Origin: Setaria digitata
Taxonomy: Eukaryota > Nematoda > Chromadorea > Rhabditida > Setariidae
Length of the DNA stretch: 64,000 nucleotides
Assembly: GCA_003640385.1 (NCBI GenBank)
Contig: RCAB01000366.1
Coordinates: forward strand, 831 to 64,830
Direction: 5' to 3'
The position numbers and the translations under genes were made by a program. Positions 1-14,000 of this stretch are shown in pieces (the first letter of the stretch is position 1; the number at the start of each line of letters is the position of its first letter). The notes below the pieces were generated by a model. The model was given only the letters and a program-made list of their open reading frames with translations, searched no databases and was not told where the DNA came from.

Positions 1-668
1 TAGTGAATCGTTTATTTAAATCAAATCTTATAACTCTCATCATCCTATCCTTATCTTATCGATGGTCCACTGTCCACTTAATTTCTTTACTTTTGCAAAT
101 AATCCAACGTTTGTATTGTTGTACTTGAAAATGAATGCATTAATTTTTTTTTTCTGCAATTCCACTTCAATTTTTATTTAGCATTCATTTCGTGCAACTC
201 TGATAGCATTAAATTTCATTTCAATTTTAATTATTAATTATTAAAATTGAAAATTTCATTATGCATTTTTTTTTCCTTCTTTCTGTTCCCCTTATTAAAT
301 CTTTTTTTTTTTTCTTTTTTCTTTGTATAAGTATTATTTTTTTCTAATTTTTTTTTCCCTCGCTTTTTACTTTACTTTTAATTTCTATTTGAGCATTGTG
401 ATTTTTTTTTTTTTTTTTTATCATTTTGCTTTTTCTCTCATCAATTTTGTGTTTAATTAATTAATTAATTAATTGCAGCACAATTTTGTGTGATAAATAC
501 TATTGATGAAGTGCAAATACTTTTTTGTACGCATTTATGCCTATTTGTAATTTGAATTTTTGTGAAAAATTTTAAATTGCAAACAGTAAAATACTTGCAA
601 GAGTATAATTTGTATTCTGCCAATTATAGCAATTACTTCACGTAAGCAATTTTAATTCTTTCGTGCAT

Positions 669-699
<31 letters not shown>

Positions 700-3600
700 T
701 TAATAAAATANAACTTTTTTCTTGTTTTTTATAATGGTTTTAATCAGTTCTATGATATGCAATAAATATGCTTGATAAGCGTAAAATGAATAATAAATTT
801 GTTTACTTATTTGTGTTTAGCAACTTCCTGAATCAATGGCTAATGATGATCTGAGCACATTTATGACTATTGAATGATGATAAATGTAAATTAATGATAA
901 ATTATCAATCTAATTTCTTACACATTAATCTAAATTAGTGATAAAATTATAAGCTTATTTACTGATAGTTTTTCAATAAGATAAATCAATGATATAAGCA
1001 TAGATCAATTTCACATTAAGCATTTTTTTTTCATACATTCATTAATAAATACAATTTATTTCAGTTGCAGCAGTTTAATTTTTTTTTTCCCCCTTTTTTT
1101 TTTATTGACTTTTAGCTGTGCAAATATTTACCTTTACCTTTCTTTCTTTATTCAGTAACATTTCAATTGTATACTGAATCTCTTTCTCCCTTCTTTTTTT
1201 CCTCCTTTATAATTAAGTTTTTCGATACAACAAATAATTGCTGACTATTTTTAAATTTTTTTTTACTCTTAAACAGTAATTAATCAATTCATTGTTCAAT
1301 ATTCATTTCCTAAGTACATCTCTTATCTTTAAAAGCAAAAAAGAAATTTTTTTTTTTTTTTTTCTGTAAATTTTGACTAATTTCTGAAAACAAATGATAA
1401 TAATAACAATAGTATTATATTTAGGTGAAATGTTATAACTTTTAATTTTTTTTGAAAAGACCCGAAAGTTTTGTCAATTTTTTTTTTTTTTTTTTTTTTT
1501 AGCAATGGATTGAACAGATTGAACACTATCAGACAAATGTTGTAAAATTAATTTTAAATTCTAAAAGAATATGTTGCTGTAGATTGCACTTACTGAAAAG
1601 TTAAAAGTTTAGAAATTTTAAAATTTGTTAAAGAAGTAAAAATTATTGGGAAAGTTTATTTTTGGAAAATTAGAAAAATTTGAAGCTGATGAAAGGAGTG
1701 AAGAAGATGAAAATGATGAGCGATATATTTTGTCAAATTCAAAATTTTTTTTTTTTTTTTTGGAAACCATTAATTAACTAAAAAAATTTTGTAATTTTTT
1801 AGATGGGAAAATGAAATGTTTGTGAAATTTTGTAAAATATTTCGTACATAATGGAGAGTTATCATAAAAGCATCCAAAATTCTGATTTTCGTCAGAGTAA
1901 AAACTGAGGTTGAAACTTTGGAAAACCAATCTGAGGTTGATTTGTTAATTAAGTTGCAATTGGGGAAATTTACGTAAATTTGCGAAATTTAGAGCGTACA
2001 GTTGGAAACTCACATAATTACTACGTAGAGCTGAAACTTCCCGAATTATTATTACACGTAAATGGTAATAATTCACGTATTATTATTGCTTATAATTAAC
2101 AAATCAGGTCGATTCATTATTACTGCACATAACTGACAACTCACGTATTGTTATCGCGCAAACTTAGCAACTTACGACGAATCAAATACTATTATTATTG
2201 TGCGTAAAAAAAAAAAAAAAAAGCGATTTACGTCTTTTTTATTATGCATAATAAGACGTAAGAATCATTCATAATTAGACATCCCACGCATCATTCATTA
2301 TTTATAATATTTTTTCAATTTCAAGTAATTAAATTCATTTTAAATTGTTGTTTGAAAAAAAAAAATAAATAAAAAAGTTTGACACTTTTTGAAACAAACA
2401 AGAAATTCGCTTATTAATTTAACGTTGTTCAAAACAGAGCTGCTAATCAGATAAGCTATCAGTTCCATTCGTTCAATGCATTAAATCTAACATAAATAAA
2501 TGACTTCATGGAAATTTCATCAATTATATTGTGCTCTTTCTCTCCCTCTCTCTCTCTCTCTCGTCCTTTATCATTCTCGATGAAAGAATGACATGAAAGA
2601 AATAATCAATTGTTGTTTGAGGAGAGAAAGAAAAAGAAAAATGTTAGAATAAATAAGATTAAAATTGAAAAATTTAATGAAATTCAAAAATTTCCAGTGG
2701 AAAAATTTTTAGATAAATTTTAAAAAATTTATTAATAATTTTATTTTCTTTTACCCAATAAAACCCATTTATTGTATTTTCATATTGTTTTTTTTTTTTT
2801 TTTTTTCAGCAGGCAAAACTTTTTCCTTTTTTTTTTTTTTTTGCTTTTTAATCGTATTATAATTTGGCGGTTGTCAGATAGATGCAAAACATTTTATGTG
2901 AGTATTTTTCTGAACGTACCATGCTAATTGATAAGAATAATTAATTAATGTTATTGATAACGCACACAATTATCGTCATGCCTCATATGCATTTATCATC
3001 CACGCTATCATTTCGTTTATCACTTAAATTCACCGATTATTTTTGATGAAAAATTTTCGCATTTTTTTTTTTCTAATTCATTTATTAATTAGATTTTGTG
3101 ATTAAAATTTGTTTGATTGCAGATGAAACCGCAGTAATGCCTAAATTTTAGGCTTCATTTCTTTTTTTTTTTTTTTTTCACCCGATGAATTCTGTCCTGT
3201 TGTTTGTTTTATGAAATAAATTTCCTTTTTCACTGCTTTTTGCTCTTGATTTCCTCAAATAGCAATAAATTGCTGCAATTTTTCATCATGATTATCATTA
3301 TCATTATCACTGTTATCTTATCACAACAATGCATATGGAAATTACGCATGATTCAATTAAAAATTGATATTAAATTCACTAAAAATTCCTCATATTTTAT
3401 GTTCAATTACGATAACAAGACAAAAATTTCAATGAAAAAAGGAAAGTAACTTTGTCAATTTGTCAGCTTGTCAAATTTGTCTCTGTCAACTTCGTTTTTT
3501 CTTTTCTTTTAATTTGTCATTTTTCGTCACTCTTATTATTTTTCCCTCCGTTTATTGTTTCCTGAAAATGATTTTAAAAAAATTTAATGAACAATTAGCT

Positions 3601-3985
3601 ATTAGTATTTATAATTTCTATCTTATCCAATCATATCTGATCAATTTATTTTCTTTTTTTCTTTGTTGCACAAAATAACCTTTATAACGAGGCTAATTAA
3701 TTAGCATTATTAACGTTAAATGCTTGCTTGAAATTAGGAAGAAAAAAAAAAAAATGAAGTGCATTTAAGAGATATTGAGATATTGATGCGAAAAAAAAAA
3801 AGCAAAAAAAAAAAAAAAAGAAACTAAGCTGAAGAAAAAAGAAAAGAAAAGAAAGAAATTAATTCATAAATTAACTTTGGGCTCTTTGCTAAAATATCAT
3901 CATCATTAAATATAAAATGTAGCCAAACGGCAGGCAGCTGCAAAAAGAAGAAATATTTTGTCGATTGTTAAATGATGACTGATTG
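1..3985. other. Upstream non-coding region, no gene supported
   Basis: Very AT-rich with many poly-T runs, a TTAA tetranucleotide run near 455-475 and a CT run near 2540-2562. A single N lies at 711. Around 1970-2290, words such as TACGTAA, CACGTA and GCGTAA are unusually frequent. The short open frames at 3204-3678 are Phe/Ile-rich and show no domain. Confidence 0.6.
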
Positions 3986-4060
3986 GCAAGAAGAAGATGA
4001 AGATGAAGATGAGGATGAAGAAGAAGAAGAAGAAGAAGAAGAAAGGAAGGAAGGAAGAAA
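3986..4060 (+). repeat. GAA/GAT trinucleotide array followed by GGAA run
   Basis: Purine-rich microsatellite with GAAGATGAAGATGAGGAT-type units, then about ten GAA units and a short AGGA tetranucleotide run. Confidence 0.9.
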
Positions 4061-4339
4061 AGAAAGTAAAATTGAAAAATAATGATAATGGAAAGAAAAA
4101 TGTGAAAAGTGAGAAGAAATTGAGCGCATACTTTACACTTTTAAAAACTTTTGAAGCATTTTAAGCATTATTCTTGTAATCATTCAGTGATCGAGAAATT
4201 CTATTATCGCACTAATCGTTTTGCAAAACGGCTAACCTTAAAGCTCAAAAACGTTTTTGTCTTATCTGTTTTCTCCAATATCAACATATCAATTTTAAGC
4301 TTCCTAAATTTTTCCCATCTTCATTTAAATCCATCATTT

Positions 4340-4411
4340 ACAGCATTATTATCAATATCACTATTATCATCATCATCATCATCATCACTATCATCATCAT
4401 TACCGTCATCG

Positions 4412-4448
<37 letters not shown>

Positions 4449-4828
4449 TATCATTTCATTATTGCCATTCCTATTGCAATTAACGTTCAACAGCATCTGC
4501 AGCATCAGCATCATTATCACCATCATCATAATCGTCATCATCATTATTATCACTCTTTTCAGTCTAGCATCAGTAGCATCATCGCTAGCAACATCGGCAT
4601 TTTGAATTAATACTGCTATTACTATTATCATTACTATTATTACCAATACCCTTATCACTGCTACTACCGCTATTATTGCTTTTACTATTGACCTTATTAA
4701 ATCCGTCATTTTTATCGCTATGGTTATTATTATTATTAACATGACAAGCGGAAGCAGCATTTAGTATTTTTTAGATTTCTTATTGGTCATTAATATTATC
4801 ATTATTATTATTATTATTGTTATCATTA

Positions 4829-4867
<39 letters not shown>

Positions 4868-4870
4868 ACT
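4340..4870 (+). repeat. Degenerate ATC/ATT trinucleotide region
   Basis: CAT/ATC repeats (purest around 4360-4450) grade into interrupted ATT/ACT repeats and end in an ATT run at about 4797-4865. Open frames on both strands here (Ser-rich, Met/Ile-rich) come from the repeat and are not genes. Confidence 0.9.
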
Positions 4871-5010
4871 ACTGTTATCACCTTTTCTCTTATTGATGCT
4901 TGTTTTAAGCATTATTAAATTAGTGATTATTTTCATTATCGATATTATTAGCATGACCGCACAGCAGTTAGATCGGAATTCTGAGCATCAACCATTCTCA
5001 AATCATATTT
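4861..5010 (+). repeat. Copy A of a diverged duplication flanking an ATT array
   Basis: This segment shares long, clearly homologous stretches with 7684-7860, for example CTTGTTTTAAGCA, AGTGATTATTTTCATTA and CAATTCTGAGCATCA-like blocks. In both places it directly follows an ATT run. Confidence 0.75.
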
Positions 5011-5030
5011 TATTCCATCATTTTTTTTTT

Positions 5031-6940
5031 TCCTACTTTTTAAAAGCAGAAAAATGAAGAAAACATTGTATTTACTGTTTAGATATTATAAATTATGAAA
5101 ATTTTCAAAAAAAAAAAAATTTTTTTTTTTTTTTTCTAAATTTCAGCTCATTTCCCGGAAAATTTTTGCCACATTTTGCTAATTGTTAAAATTACATTTA
5201 AAATAAAGTTAAAATAAAAATAATTTGAAAAAATAACAACAACGAAAATGCAACAATAATTAATTGCTGCTGTTACTTGAAATACTATTTAATAAGAATG
5301 CGTTACACAGTTAGAATGAGTTGGAATGAGTTATTTTTGTAGATGTTAATTTTTCCTTTTTTTCAAAACAAATAATGAATGCTACATTATTATTTTGAAA
5401 AGGCGAAATGAAATTACTGAAACTAATTATTTCATAGTTTGGAATTTAAAAATTTAATGATGTTAATAATTTAATCCAGTGCAATCATTAAAAGATTTTA
5501 TTTCTTTCAATTTCTTCCGCGAGTTGCTATTTAATCTAGCGTTGTAATGTCACATGTTGATGAATATTGTGGAAAATTTTGATCGATTTTTGAAATTTAA
5601 GCTAAAATTTATACATTTTTGAAAATAAAATTTAAAATGTTTCTTTTGCATTCAAAATTTTTTAAAATTTTACAAGTAAATAAATGATAATAAAATAATT
5701 TTATTTTAACACGTTTTAGATGTGAATCGGCAAAAAGTTAGCAAACAATTTCCATTATATGTTATTATTTTTTATTCTTTTTTTTTTTTTTTAATCAGTT
5801 CTTTAAATTTAGTAAAAAAATATTTCTTCTTTCATGAATGGAAATTAAAATTAAATATGTTTATGCTGATTTTCGATGGACAAGTCTTACAAACTTAAAA
5901 GTACAAACAGTTTATCATAAATATCGTCAAAATTTTTGCCTCTTTAAATTCAGTCTTTTTAATTTTATGATTCCACAGGCATATATAACTTTGCTAATTA
6001 TTTCAATTATTATGATTCCTAATAATTAATTTTTTTGCGTGGCAGATTTTTCGGTCCAATCTTAATTATTGAAATCAATCTTTTGCTTCCGATAGTTTCT
6101 TTTTGACTAACATAATAATTATGCCAAAATGTTCCACTTCACTTAAGCACCATTTATTTTATAAATTCATTGATGATTTTTTAATTATTTTTAATTCATT
6201 AGCGATAATATTTTCCTGCTTCTTAATATTTTTTATTTCATTGTGTAATTTAAAATGATAATTGTTTAGCACGCTATTTATTAAAATTTGAATTACAATC
6301 ATTTTAAAAACTACCGAAAAAAAAATATAATTAATGTCATCTAACAAATTGGAAAATCCTTTTTCTCATATCAATCTTTTCAAACAAGAATTCATTCAAT
6401 AACAGTACATGCAATTAGTAATTAATTAATTTAATACAGAATCTAACATCGATAGATGACAATTTATTAAATTGCGCCAAATTTTGGAACCGCAAAATTT
6501 TTTAATTATTTCTTAAATTCTTTAAAATTTTGCTTTTCAAATATAGAATTGTTTTTTTCAAAAAAAAAAAAAGAGAAAGGTTTTTAATACACTGCAATAT
6601 TATGTCACTGACATAATATTACATGGCACTGACCTAATATTCCACCGAGCGTAGGCGTTCTGAAAAAATCGAAATTAATCAGAAATCATTAACTTCTTGA
6701 TGCAATTATTCGATTCTACCGTTCGCTAAGTCCAAAAATGAAAAAGAAAAAAAAAATCCTCTCAAAACAATTGAACGAATAATGCTTGAAGAGAGACGAG
6801 GTAAAATAAATAATTTATGTCTGAAATAGATTCATTTGTTTGTTCGATAGTTTGAATTTATTCTAATTAATTTATAAATGCACCATTTTATAAATTTCGA
6901 TAAGCTTTTTTCTTACTTTCACCTTTTTAGACTTCTTATC
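5031..6940. other. Non-coding, no gene supported
   Basis: AT-rich single-copy-looking DNA. The only notable structure is a near-perfect dyad at 6596-6620. Short open frames at 5838-6029 (+) and 6159-6347 (-) have no recognisable features. Confidence 0.55.
6596..6620. promoter_or_regulatory. Perfect 12-bp inverted repeat with 1-nt centre
   Basis: Arm AATATTATGTCA, centre C, then its exact reverse complement. It lies about 2.2 kb upstream of the kettin ATG. It could be a dimeric protein-binding site or a chance palindrome in AT-rich DNA; nothing identifies a factor. Confidence 0.35.
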
Positions 6941-6941
6941 G

Positions 6942-7860
<919 letters not shown>

Positions 7861-8703
7861 TCATAGCTGTGTGAAACCTTTCTCTACTATCAATATGAAA
7901 ATAATGATTATTAAAATTAGTAGAAAAAGCCTAGCATTTGTAATTCGATATTTCAGTAATATGCGAATTTTCTATTCTTTCATTTTTTTCTTTTTTTTTT
8001 TTTGTATAAAATGCATTCACAATAAGCATTATTTCAGTGCAGAACAAATGTGAGCTTCGACAGCTCATTTCGAAAATTAATTTAATTCCTTTTTCAAATT
8101 TCAAAAAATATGTAAAAATCGAACAATGTATATTTCAGATAAATAGTAAAAAGTGAGAAACTTTTTGTAACACATTGCTCTCATTAGTTATAGAAACATA
8201 ATTGATATCTCATCGAATGATGCAGATTTAAATATACTTGCCAAAACAGTAATATTACTTTTAAATTATGTATATTTGTTCGTTGGGATAGTTCTAAGCT
8301 TGACGCACTACACGTAAAATACGCAAATTGTCATTATACCTCGTTGTGTGTGAAATTCTCTCGTCATTCATCGTGATCGAATAATTTGTTCCTGTAACAC
8401 TTTATAATGTTGTTCACGTGAAATGCCATGGATACGTAAATTATTTTCCATCAGAAGTCTACAAATTATTTTATGTTGAATTATGGAATCACGTAGTTCA
8501 TTTTGACATGTACACGATGTCATACGTTTTGAACTACGAATTATCGTTTCCTCTTTATGCGTCATTCCCGTTTCTCGTTCAATTGTATCATAGTTTGTTA
8601 CACGTAAATTATTCTCGTTACGCGTTCTGACTTACGAATATTATACGCATTATAAAATGTCACAGCACGTGAATTACACTGCCATTTTTTTTTTTTTTTT
8701 TTA
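7861..8703. other. Proximal upstream region of kettin with ACGT-word cluster
   Basis: No exon is seen. From about 8310 to 8670 there are many CACGTAA, TACGTAA, CACGTG and TACGAA words, in contrast to the CpG-poor surroundings. It ends in the long T-run and TTAG at 8703-8704. Confidence 0.55.
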
Positions 8704-8813
8704 GCTTTCATCCAGAAAAAAGAAAAAAAAGGCATATCGAAACGAATGTGGAAGATATTTTAAGAAAATTGAAAAAAAAAAAAAAAAAAAGGCAATAACA
8801 AACTGTTATTGAA
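8704..8813 (+). promoter_or_regulatory. 5' leader with splice/trans-splice acceptor and uORF
   Basis: A run of about 18 T followed by TTAG (acceptor AG 8703-8704) precedes the kettin ATG by about 110 nt. It has the form of a nematode acceptor and could accept a spliced leader or an upstream UTR exon. The leader is purine-rich with two A-runs and contains a minimal upstream ORF, ATG 8746 to TAA 8761-8763 (Met-Trp-Lys-Ile-Phe). No spliced leader can be shown from genomic sequence; a TSS upstream is equally possible. Confidence 0.45.
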
Positions 8814-11015
8814 ATGCCTTTTAAGCGACCTCTGGGAGAACGGATTGAAAATCAAACTTTACCAAATTTTATACGAGTAAGAAGAGCTACTTTTTAATTA
8901 AATTTATTAATTTTTTATTAGGCAAAGAAAAAATGGAAAGTAGAAGAAAATCCATCATCATGTAGTAGTATTGTTTTATATTTAAATTGAAAACCGAAAA
9001 AAAAAAAGAGTTGAAATTAGGCTAATAGCGGGCGAAAAGTTAGAAAAAATTTTATTGTGAAATGTTAATTTGATCTTAATTAACGAAGTTGTTAAGTAAT
9101 ATTTTTTTTTTTCTCAAATATGACAAATATTTTTTGTTCTTTCTTCCTTTTCTTTACTTTTTTTCTTTTTTTTTTTTAATTGAAAGACGATAAAAAGAAA
9201 AATGAGAAACCGGTAAAAAGATCCTATAAATAGCAAATTTTAAAAATTGTTACAAATGGGATATTTTCGAAATGAAAGAAGGCATTTTTTTTTTTTTTAT
9301 TAACCACAAATTTAGGCCAAACATTTTCGTCCAGCACTTAATTAATTGCGGTAATTATTATTTTTGCAGCCATTACAAGACAAACGAGTAGTGGTTGGCC
9401 AGAATGTAATACTGGAATGTCAGGTAGATGGACATCCGGATCCGGTTGTGAAATGGCTTAAGGATGATCACGACGTGACGCAATGTCCAGATTATCAAGT
9501 TAGCTTCTTAAAAAAATATTTATTTATTTTTTCATAATACTTATATTTAATTCAAATTGCATACAACTTTTTTTCAAATTGTTAAATATTTTTTAGCCTT
9601 TTTTTTTCCATTCATAAATTGTTAATTCCAAATTCCAAAGTGACTCAACTATTATTGTCAGAGGTATTTTACAATAAATATTGCAAGTATGGCTAATTAA
9701 AATTGGCCAAACATGATTTAATTGCTGCATTTAAATTTGGTTTAATTCCAATTTGCAGGCTAAAATTTTGATTTCAAACAGTCAGTATTTCTGAAATTTC
9801 ATTTTTCTTTTTTTTTTTTTAATCCATCTGTCACACATGAATTTTTGTAAAACGTCGTCTAGAAAATTATTTTTTCGTTATTTTTTTTTTTCGCTAATTA
9901 GTGAAATAAATAATAAAAACGATTGTGATTTAAATATGTAAGAATTATTGCTTGTTTTTAGTTTTATTGGGAAATTGCAGTATAAGTTCAAGTAATTTCT
10001 AAATTTTTCCCTGCGAAGAAAATTTCCTCAAAGGCTAAAATTTTGAAAGATGTAAAATTTGGGAGGAAAATAAAAAACGACAATTCAGTTAACGGCGAAA
10101 TGAAATTTTTAAAATGCTATTAAAATTTTTAATAAAGCTATTTTTCGATCTGTAATTTGGTTGAAGTGATTAAAATATGACTATAAATGAGCAATAAAAA
10201 TTTTATATTAGCAAATTATTCCAAATCAAAAATTATTTCCAATATTAAATTGCACTGTTGTTGCATTACTCAACATTTAAAATTACTCGAAATCTAAAAT
10301 AAATTAAATTTTAAATTGAAATGTTAATAAATTGCACAAAATTTGCAATGAGCTGAAAATTCGCACAAAATTTTTTAAGGCAAAGGTTTTATGTTTTTAT
10401 TTTTGTAAAATCACCAATTAACTCTAATATGTGATCACTAATTGCAATTAACGAATTACCATAAATTAAAATCGAATTGAATGGTATCCAAAAAAAAAAA
10501 AAAAAAAAATGGCTTCAGATTTTGATAACTCTTATGGTATTTAAAAATGTGAATAATTTCGAATTTCAATGTTGAAAAAACCAGTTTGAGGAATTTTTAA
10601 TTTATTTATTATTTCCTAAAATGAGAGTAAATCAGTTTTGAAAAATATTGAAAAACATTTCACTTAATAAATATACTAACCAAAAGAAAAAGAAAACATT
10701 TTAATTTTTTTTTTTCCCCTTTTGAAAATAATTTTGGATTTTTCAATAAATTTTTGCTATTTCTTTTGAAAATGATTTCAAATTTTTGACATTTTTTTTT
10801 TCAAAATGATTTCAGATTTCTGATATTTTTTTCCGGAAGTCATTTCAGATTTCCAGTATTGGTGTTAAGCATCATTTGGCAATTAAAAATGTTCAACCAT
10901 CCGATAATGGCCGTTTTACGATTCAGGCGATGAATGCCGCTGGCACCAAACAGTCGACTTGCATGCTCATTGTGGCACCAGCGCCAACGCCAATTCCGGG
11001 CGCAAAAAGCATTGC
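8814..11015 (+). CDS. ketn-1: Kettin exons 1-3: N-terminus and Ig1
   Basis: The exons are 8814-8876, 9370-9498 and 10849-11015. The protein starts MPFKRPLGERI, only about 15 residues before Ig1. The Ig1 B-strand has a Cys (ILECQV) and the C-strand has the core Trp (VVKWLKDD). The F-strand reads FTIQAMN, so it lacks the second Cys and no disulfide is possible. The domain closes with CMLIVAP, and exon 3 continues into a Pro/Ala-rich linker (PAPTPIPGAKS). Phases are 0, 0, then 2. Confidence 0.9.
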
Positions 11016-14000
11016 GTTAGTAATTTTTTTCCAGAATAATATTCTAATTTTAATTAAAAAAATTCAAATTCCTTACTGGAAATAATTGCCATTTCTATAA
11101 CATTAATTGTCTAATTGAATAATAATTTCATTAATTGCTTAATTATACGATAATTTCACAAAATCATCAGTGTTTTAATTAAATATTAGTTTCATTAATT
11201 GCAAAATTATATAGTAATTTTATTAATTGCCAATGTATATAGTAATTTCATGAATTCATGAATTGCTTAATTAAATAATAATTTTATTAACTGCTTAATT
11301 ACAATAATTTCATTAATTTATTGGTTGCTTTAATTCAGTAATAACTTTACTAGTTCCAAATTATGCAATAAATTAATTAATTTATCAAGATATGCAACGG
11401 TTTAAATAAATCTCAAATTATATAACAGCTTAATGAATCACTAAATTATTAATAATCTAGTATTTATTTAAAAAAAAAAAAAAAAAAAAAACTTTTCTTC
11501 AAGCAAATTTGTTTTTTCCATGCTTTATAATTTTATAATTATTTGAAACAAAAAAAAATGAAACTTTCTGTAGCAAAAATTGGAGTTGGATATTACATAA
11601 TTTGATATCTAATTAAGTGCGTAGATTGGCGATAAATTATAGAAGCTTCTGTATGATCCACTATTTAATTAAGTATGTTAACTTTTTATATTCTCTCATT
11701 TAATTATGTGTAAATGTAATTTACTACTTGATTAAGTAAACAAATATTGCGCAACATATTTCATTGTTACTGAATATTGCAAAAACTAATTATTGCACAA
11801 ACAAGTTCTTCTGTCAAAAAGTTATCCATTTCATATTCATTTTGTGTTACTGATTTTATATTTATCTTAAATAATTTTTTATTCAAACGAAAATAACATT
11901 TAATACGAAAAAAGCTGCATTCATATTTCATTTCCAGTGCAATAAATTGCAGTTTTGAAAAGGTTTAATTAAATTTGTTCAATCACTGGATGAAAATTTG
12001 CAGTCAGTTTATTTGGCTTAAAGATTTTTATCCTTTAATAAATTACTTTTTTTACCTATTTTTTTTTTTTTTTTTTTTAAATTTCATTGAAGTAAAGTAT
12101 TTTGTGATAGGGTAAGCTTTTCTTTTTTTTTTTGAGAGTCCTTCAGTTTAAACAAGTTTTATTTTGTTTTTTTTTTTTTTTCTCCCTCTCCCCCTCCCCC
12201 CCTACCCCCACTCATTTTTTTATCATAAAAATATGCTAAGATGAAGGGAAGAACTAATAGAATTGATGAACGAATTGACTGATAAGGAACAGAAGATGAT
12301 AAGGTACTAATACGAACTTTTTGTATAATCCGGTAACAAATGGTAATATCCATTAACGTGGAATTATTCCATCAATGGGAAATCACGTCATCAACGTTAT
12401 CAGCGAAAAATCACATCATCAACCGGAAGCAACTTTTGTATCAAAAAAGAAAAAAGTGAAGGACGGCAAAAATTGCTGAAATGAAGGACAGTTCAAATAA
12501 TTTGAGAATTTCATTTTTTCATATGATAAAGTCATTTGATATCTGCAGTACATAAATAAATAAATATTAATAATAATAATAACAATAGTAATAAAAGGAA
12601 AGGGAAATAATTTAGAAATTCTAAATTTTGTAGTTTACAAAGTGGAATTATTTATTCTTTCGATATACGATGATTTTCAAAAAAAAAAAAAAAATGTATC
12701 AAAATAAATAAGTGAACTAAAATTTTTTAATATGTATGTAAATGTATTAAAACAAATTAAAAAGATTTAATTTTTTTTATTAATTGGTAAACATTTCCTT
12801 TTTCAAACATTTGTTTTTTTTTTTTTTCTGTGACATTAAATAGATTAATGAAAAAAAAAAAAAAAATAATATGAATTAACAATAATTTCTGGCAATAAAA
12901 TATATTTGTGCGAAAAAGTTGGAAAAAATTTTAANTCTGTGACATTAAATAGATTAATGAAAAAAAATAAATAAATAATATGAATTAACAATAATTTCTG
13001 GCAATAAAATATATTTGTGCGAAAAAGTTGGAAAAAATTTTAATAAACTTTAAATTTTAATAGATATAATAATGTCATAAATTGAAATGTTTTAGATGAG
13101 AAAAATGCAACAAATTTAAAAGGGAAAATTTGCCATTGCAGAAATTCACCAGCGCCACCACAAACGCCAATCGGTCCATCAGCGCCAATATTTCTGAAAG
13201 AGCTAAAAAATTCACCGTTAAAGCCTGGCTCAAAAATTATTCTAGAGGCTCGAGTTGTTGGTCTTCCTGAGCCACATGTACAATGGCTCAAAAACGGTTC
13301 AACAATTAACAATTATCGGTTTGTTTATGATTGAAAATATTTCAAAATTTCATCCACTTTTTTTGGCTAGTTAGATTAATTTAATGGACAATTGTTTTTA
13401 GTATTATAAATTAATTGAAATTTGTTTAGATGGGAGAGTGAGGGACTAATTTTTTCTTTCTTTTCACCAAATTAAAATGAAAATTTAAAAAAAAAAATGA
13501 GAAAAAAAAATGAAACCAATAAATGCTAGCTTATTATGGATAGTTATTGTGAAAAAAAAAAAAAAAAAATTGGATTTATTCTTCTCATTTGAAACACGTA
13601 GACGTAACTCACGTAAAACCTGTTAAAAAGTACACGTCATAGTATGCTTGATAAAGAGTAAGTAGTGCTGAGTCATTGCTGAACGTATTTCATTTTCATG
13701 TAATTTTCTAATTTCATCAGCTGCACATATAGAATACTTTGAATATCTAGACGTAGCACAGACTTAAAGTTACGTTTACTGAACACGTAATACGTGTTGT
13801 TCTAGCATATCGTAACATATACTGCTTTTGTACGCCGTGATAGCATCTACTGCTGCTATATTATTATTTCCTTTTTCCTCTCAAAAAAAAAAAAAAAAAA
13901 CGATTCAATACGTACGTAAGATTTCCGTAAGTTGCTTGTTTCCGTGAAATCCACGTAATTCGCAGGCAACTCATTACTCTATATTTATCCATTCCAACAA

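Larger units (their letters stand above)
11016..13141 (+). other. Intron 3 with degenerate tandem array and C-rich tract
   Basis: About 2.1 kb. Part of it (about 11098-11450) is a degenerate minisatellite of TTTCATTAATTGC-type units. A C-rich tract lies at 12184-12209, and a 108-bp duplication surrounds the N at 12935. Confidence 0.8.

Noticed and set aside
3204..3678. Two adjacent small ORFs, Phe/Leu/Ile-rich
   Set aside because: AT-rich composition alone explains them; no conserved motif and no splice structure.
4151..4760. Ser-rich (+) and Met/Ile-rich (-) open frames
   Set aside because: They arise from the CAT/ATT repeats and overlap each other on opposite strands.
8368..8630. Opposing ORFs of 65 and 70 codons in the ACGT-word cluster
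   Set aside because: They overlap on both strands, have no recognisable domain, and their boundaries do not correspond to splice sites.
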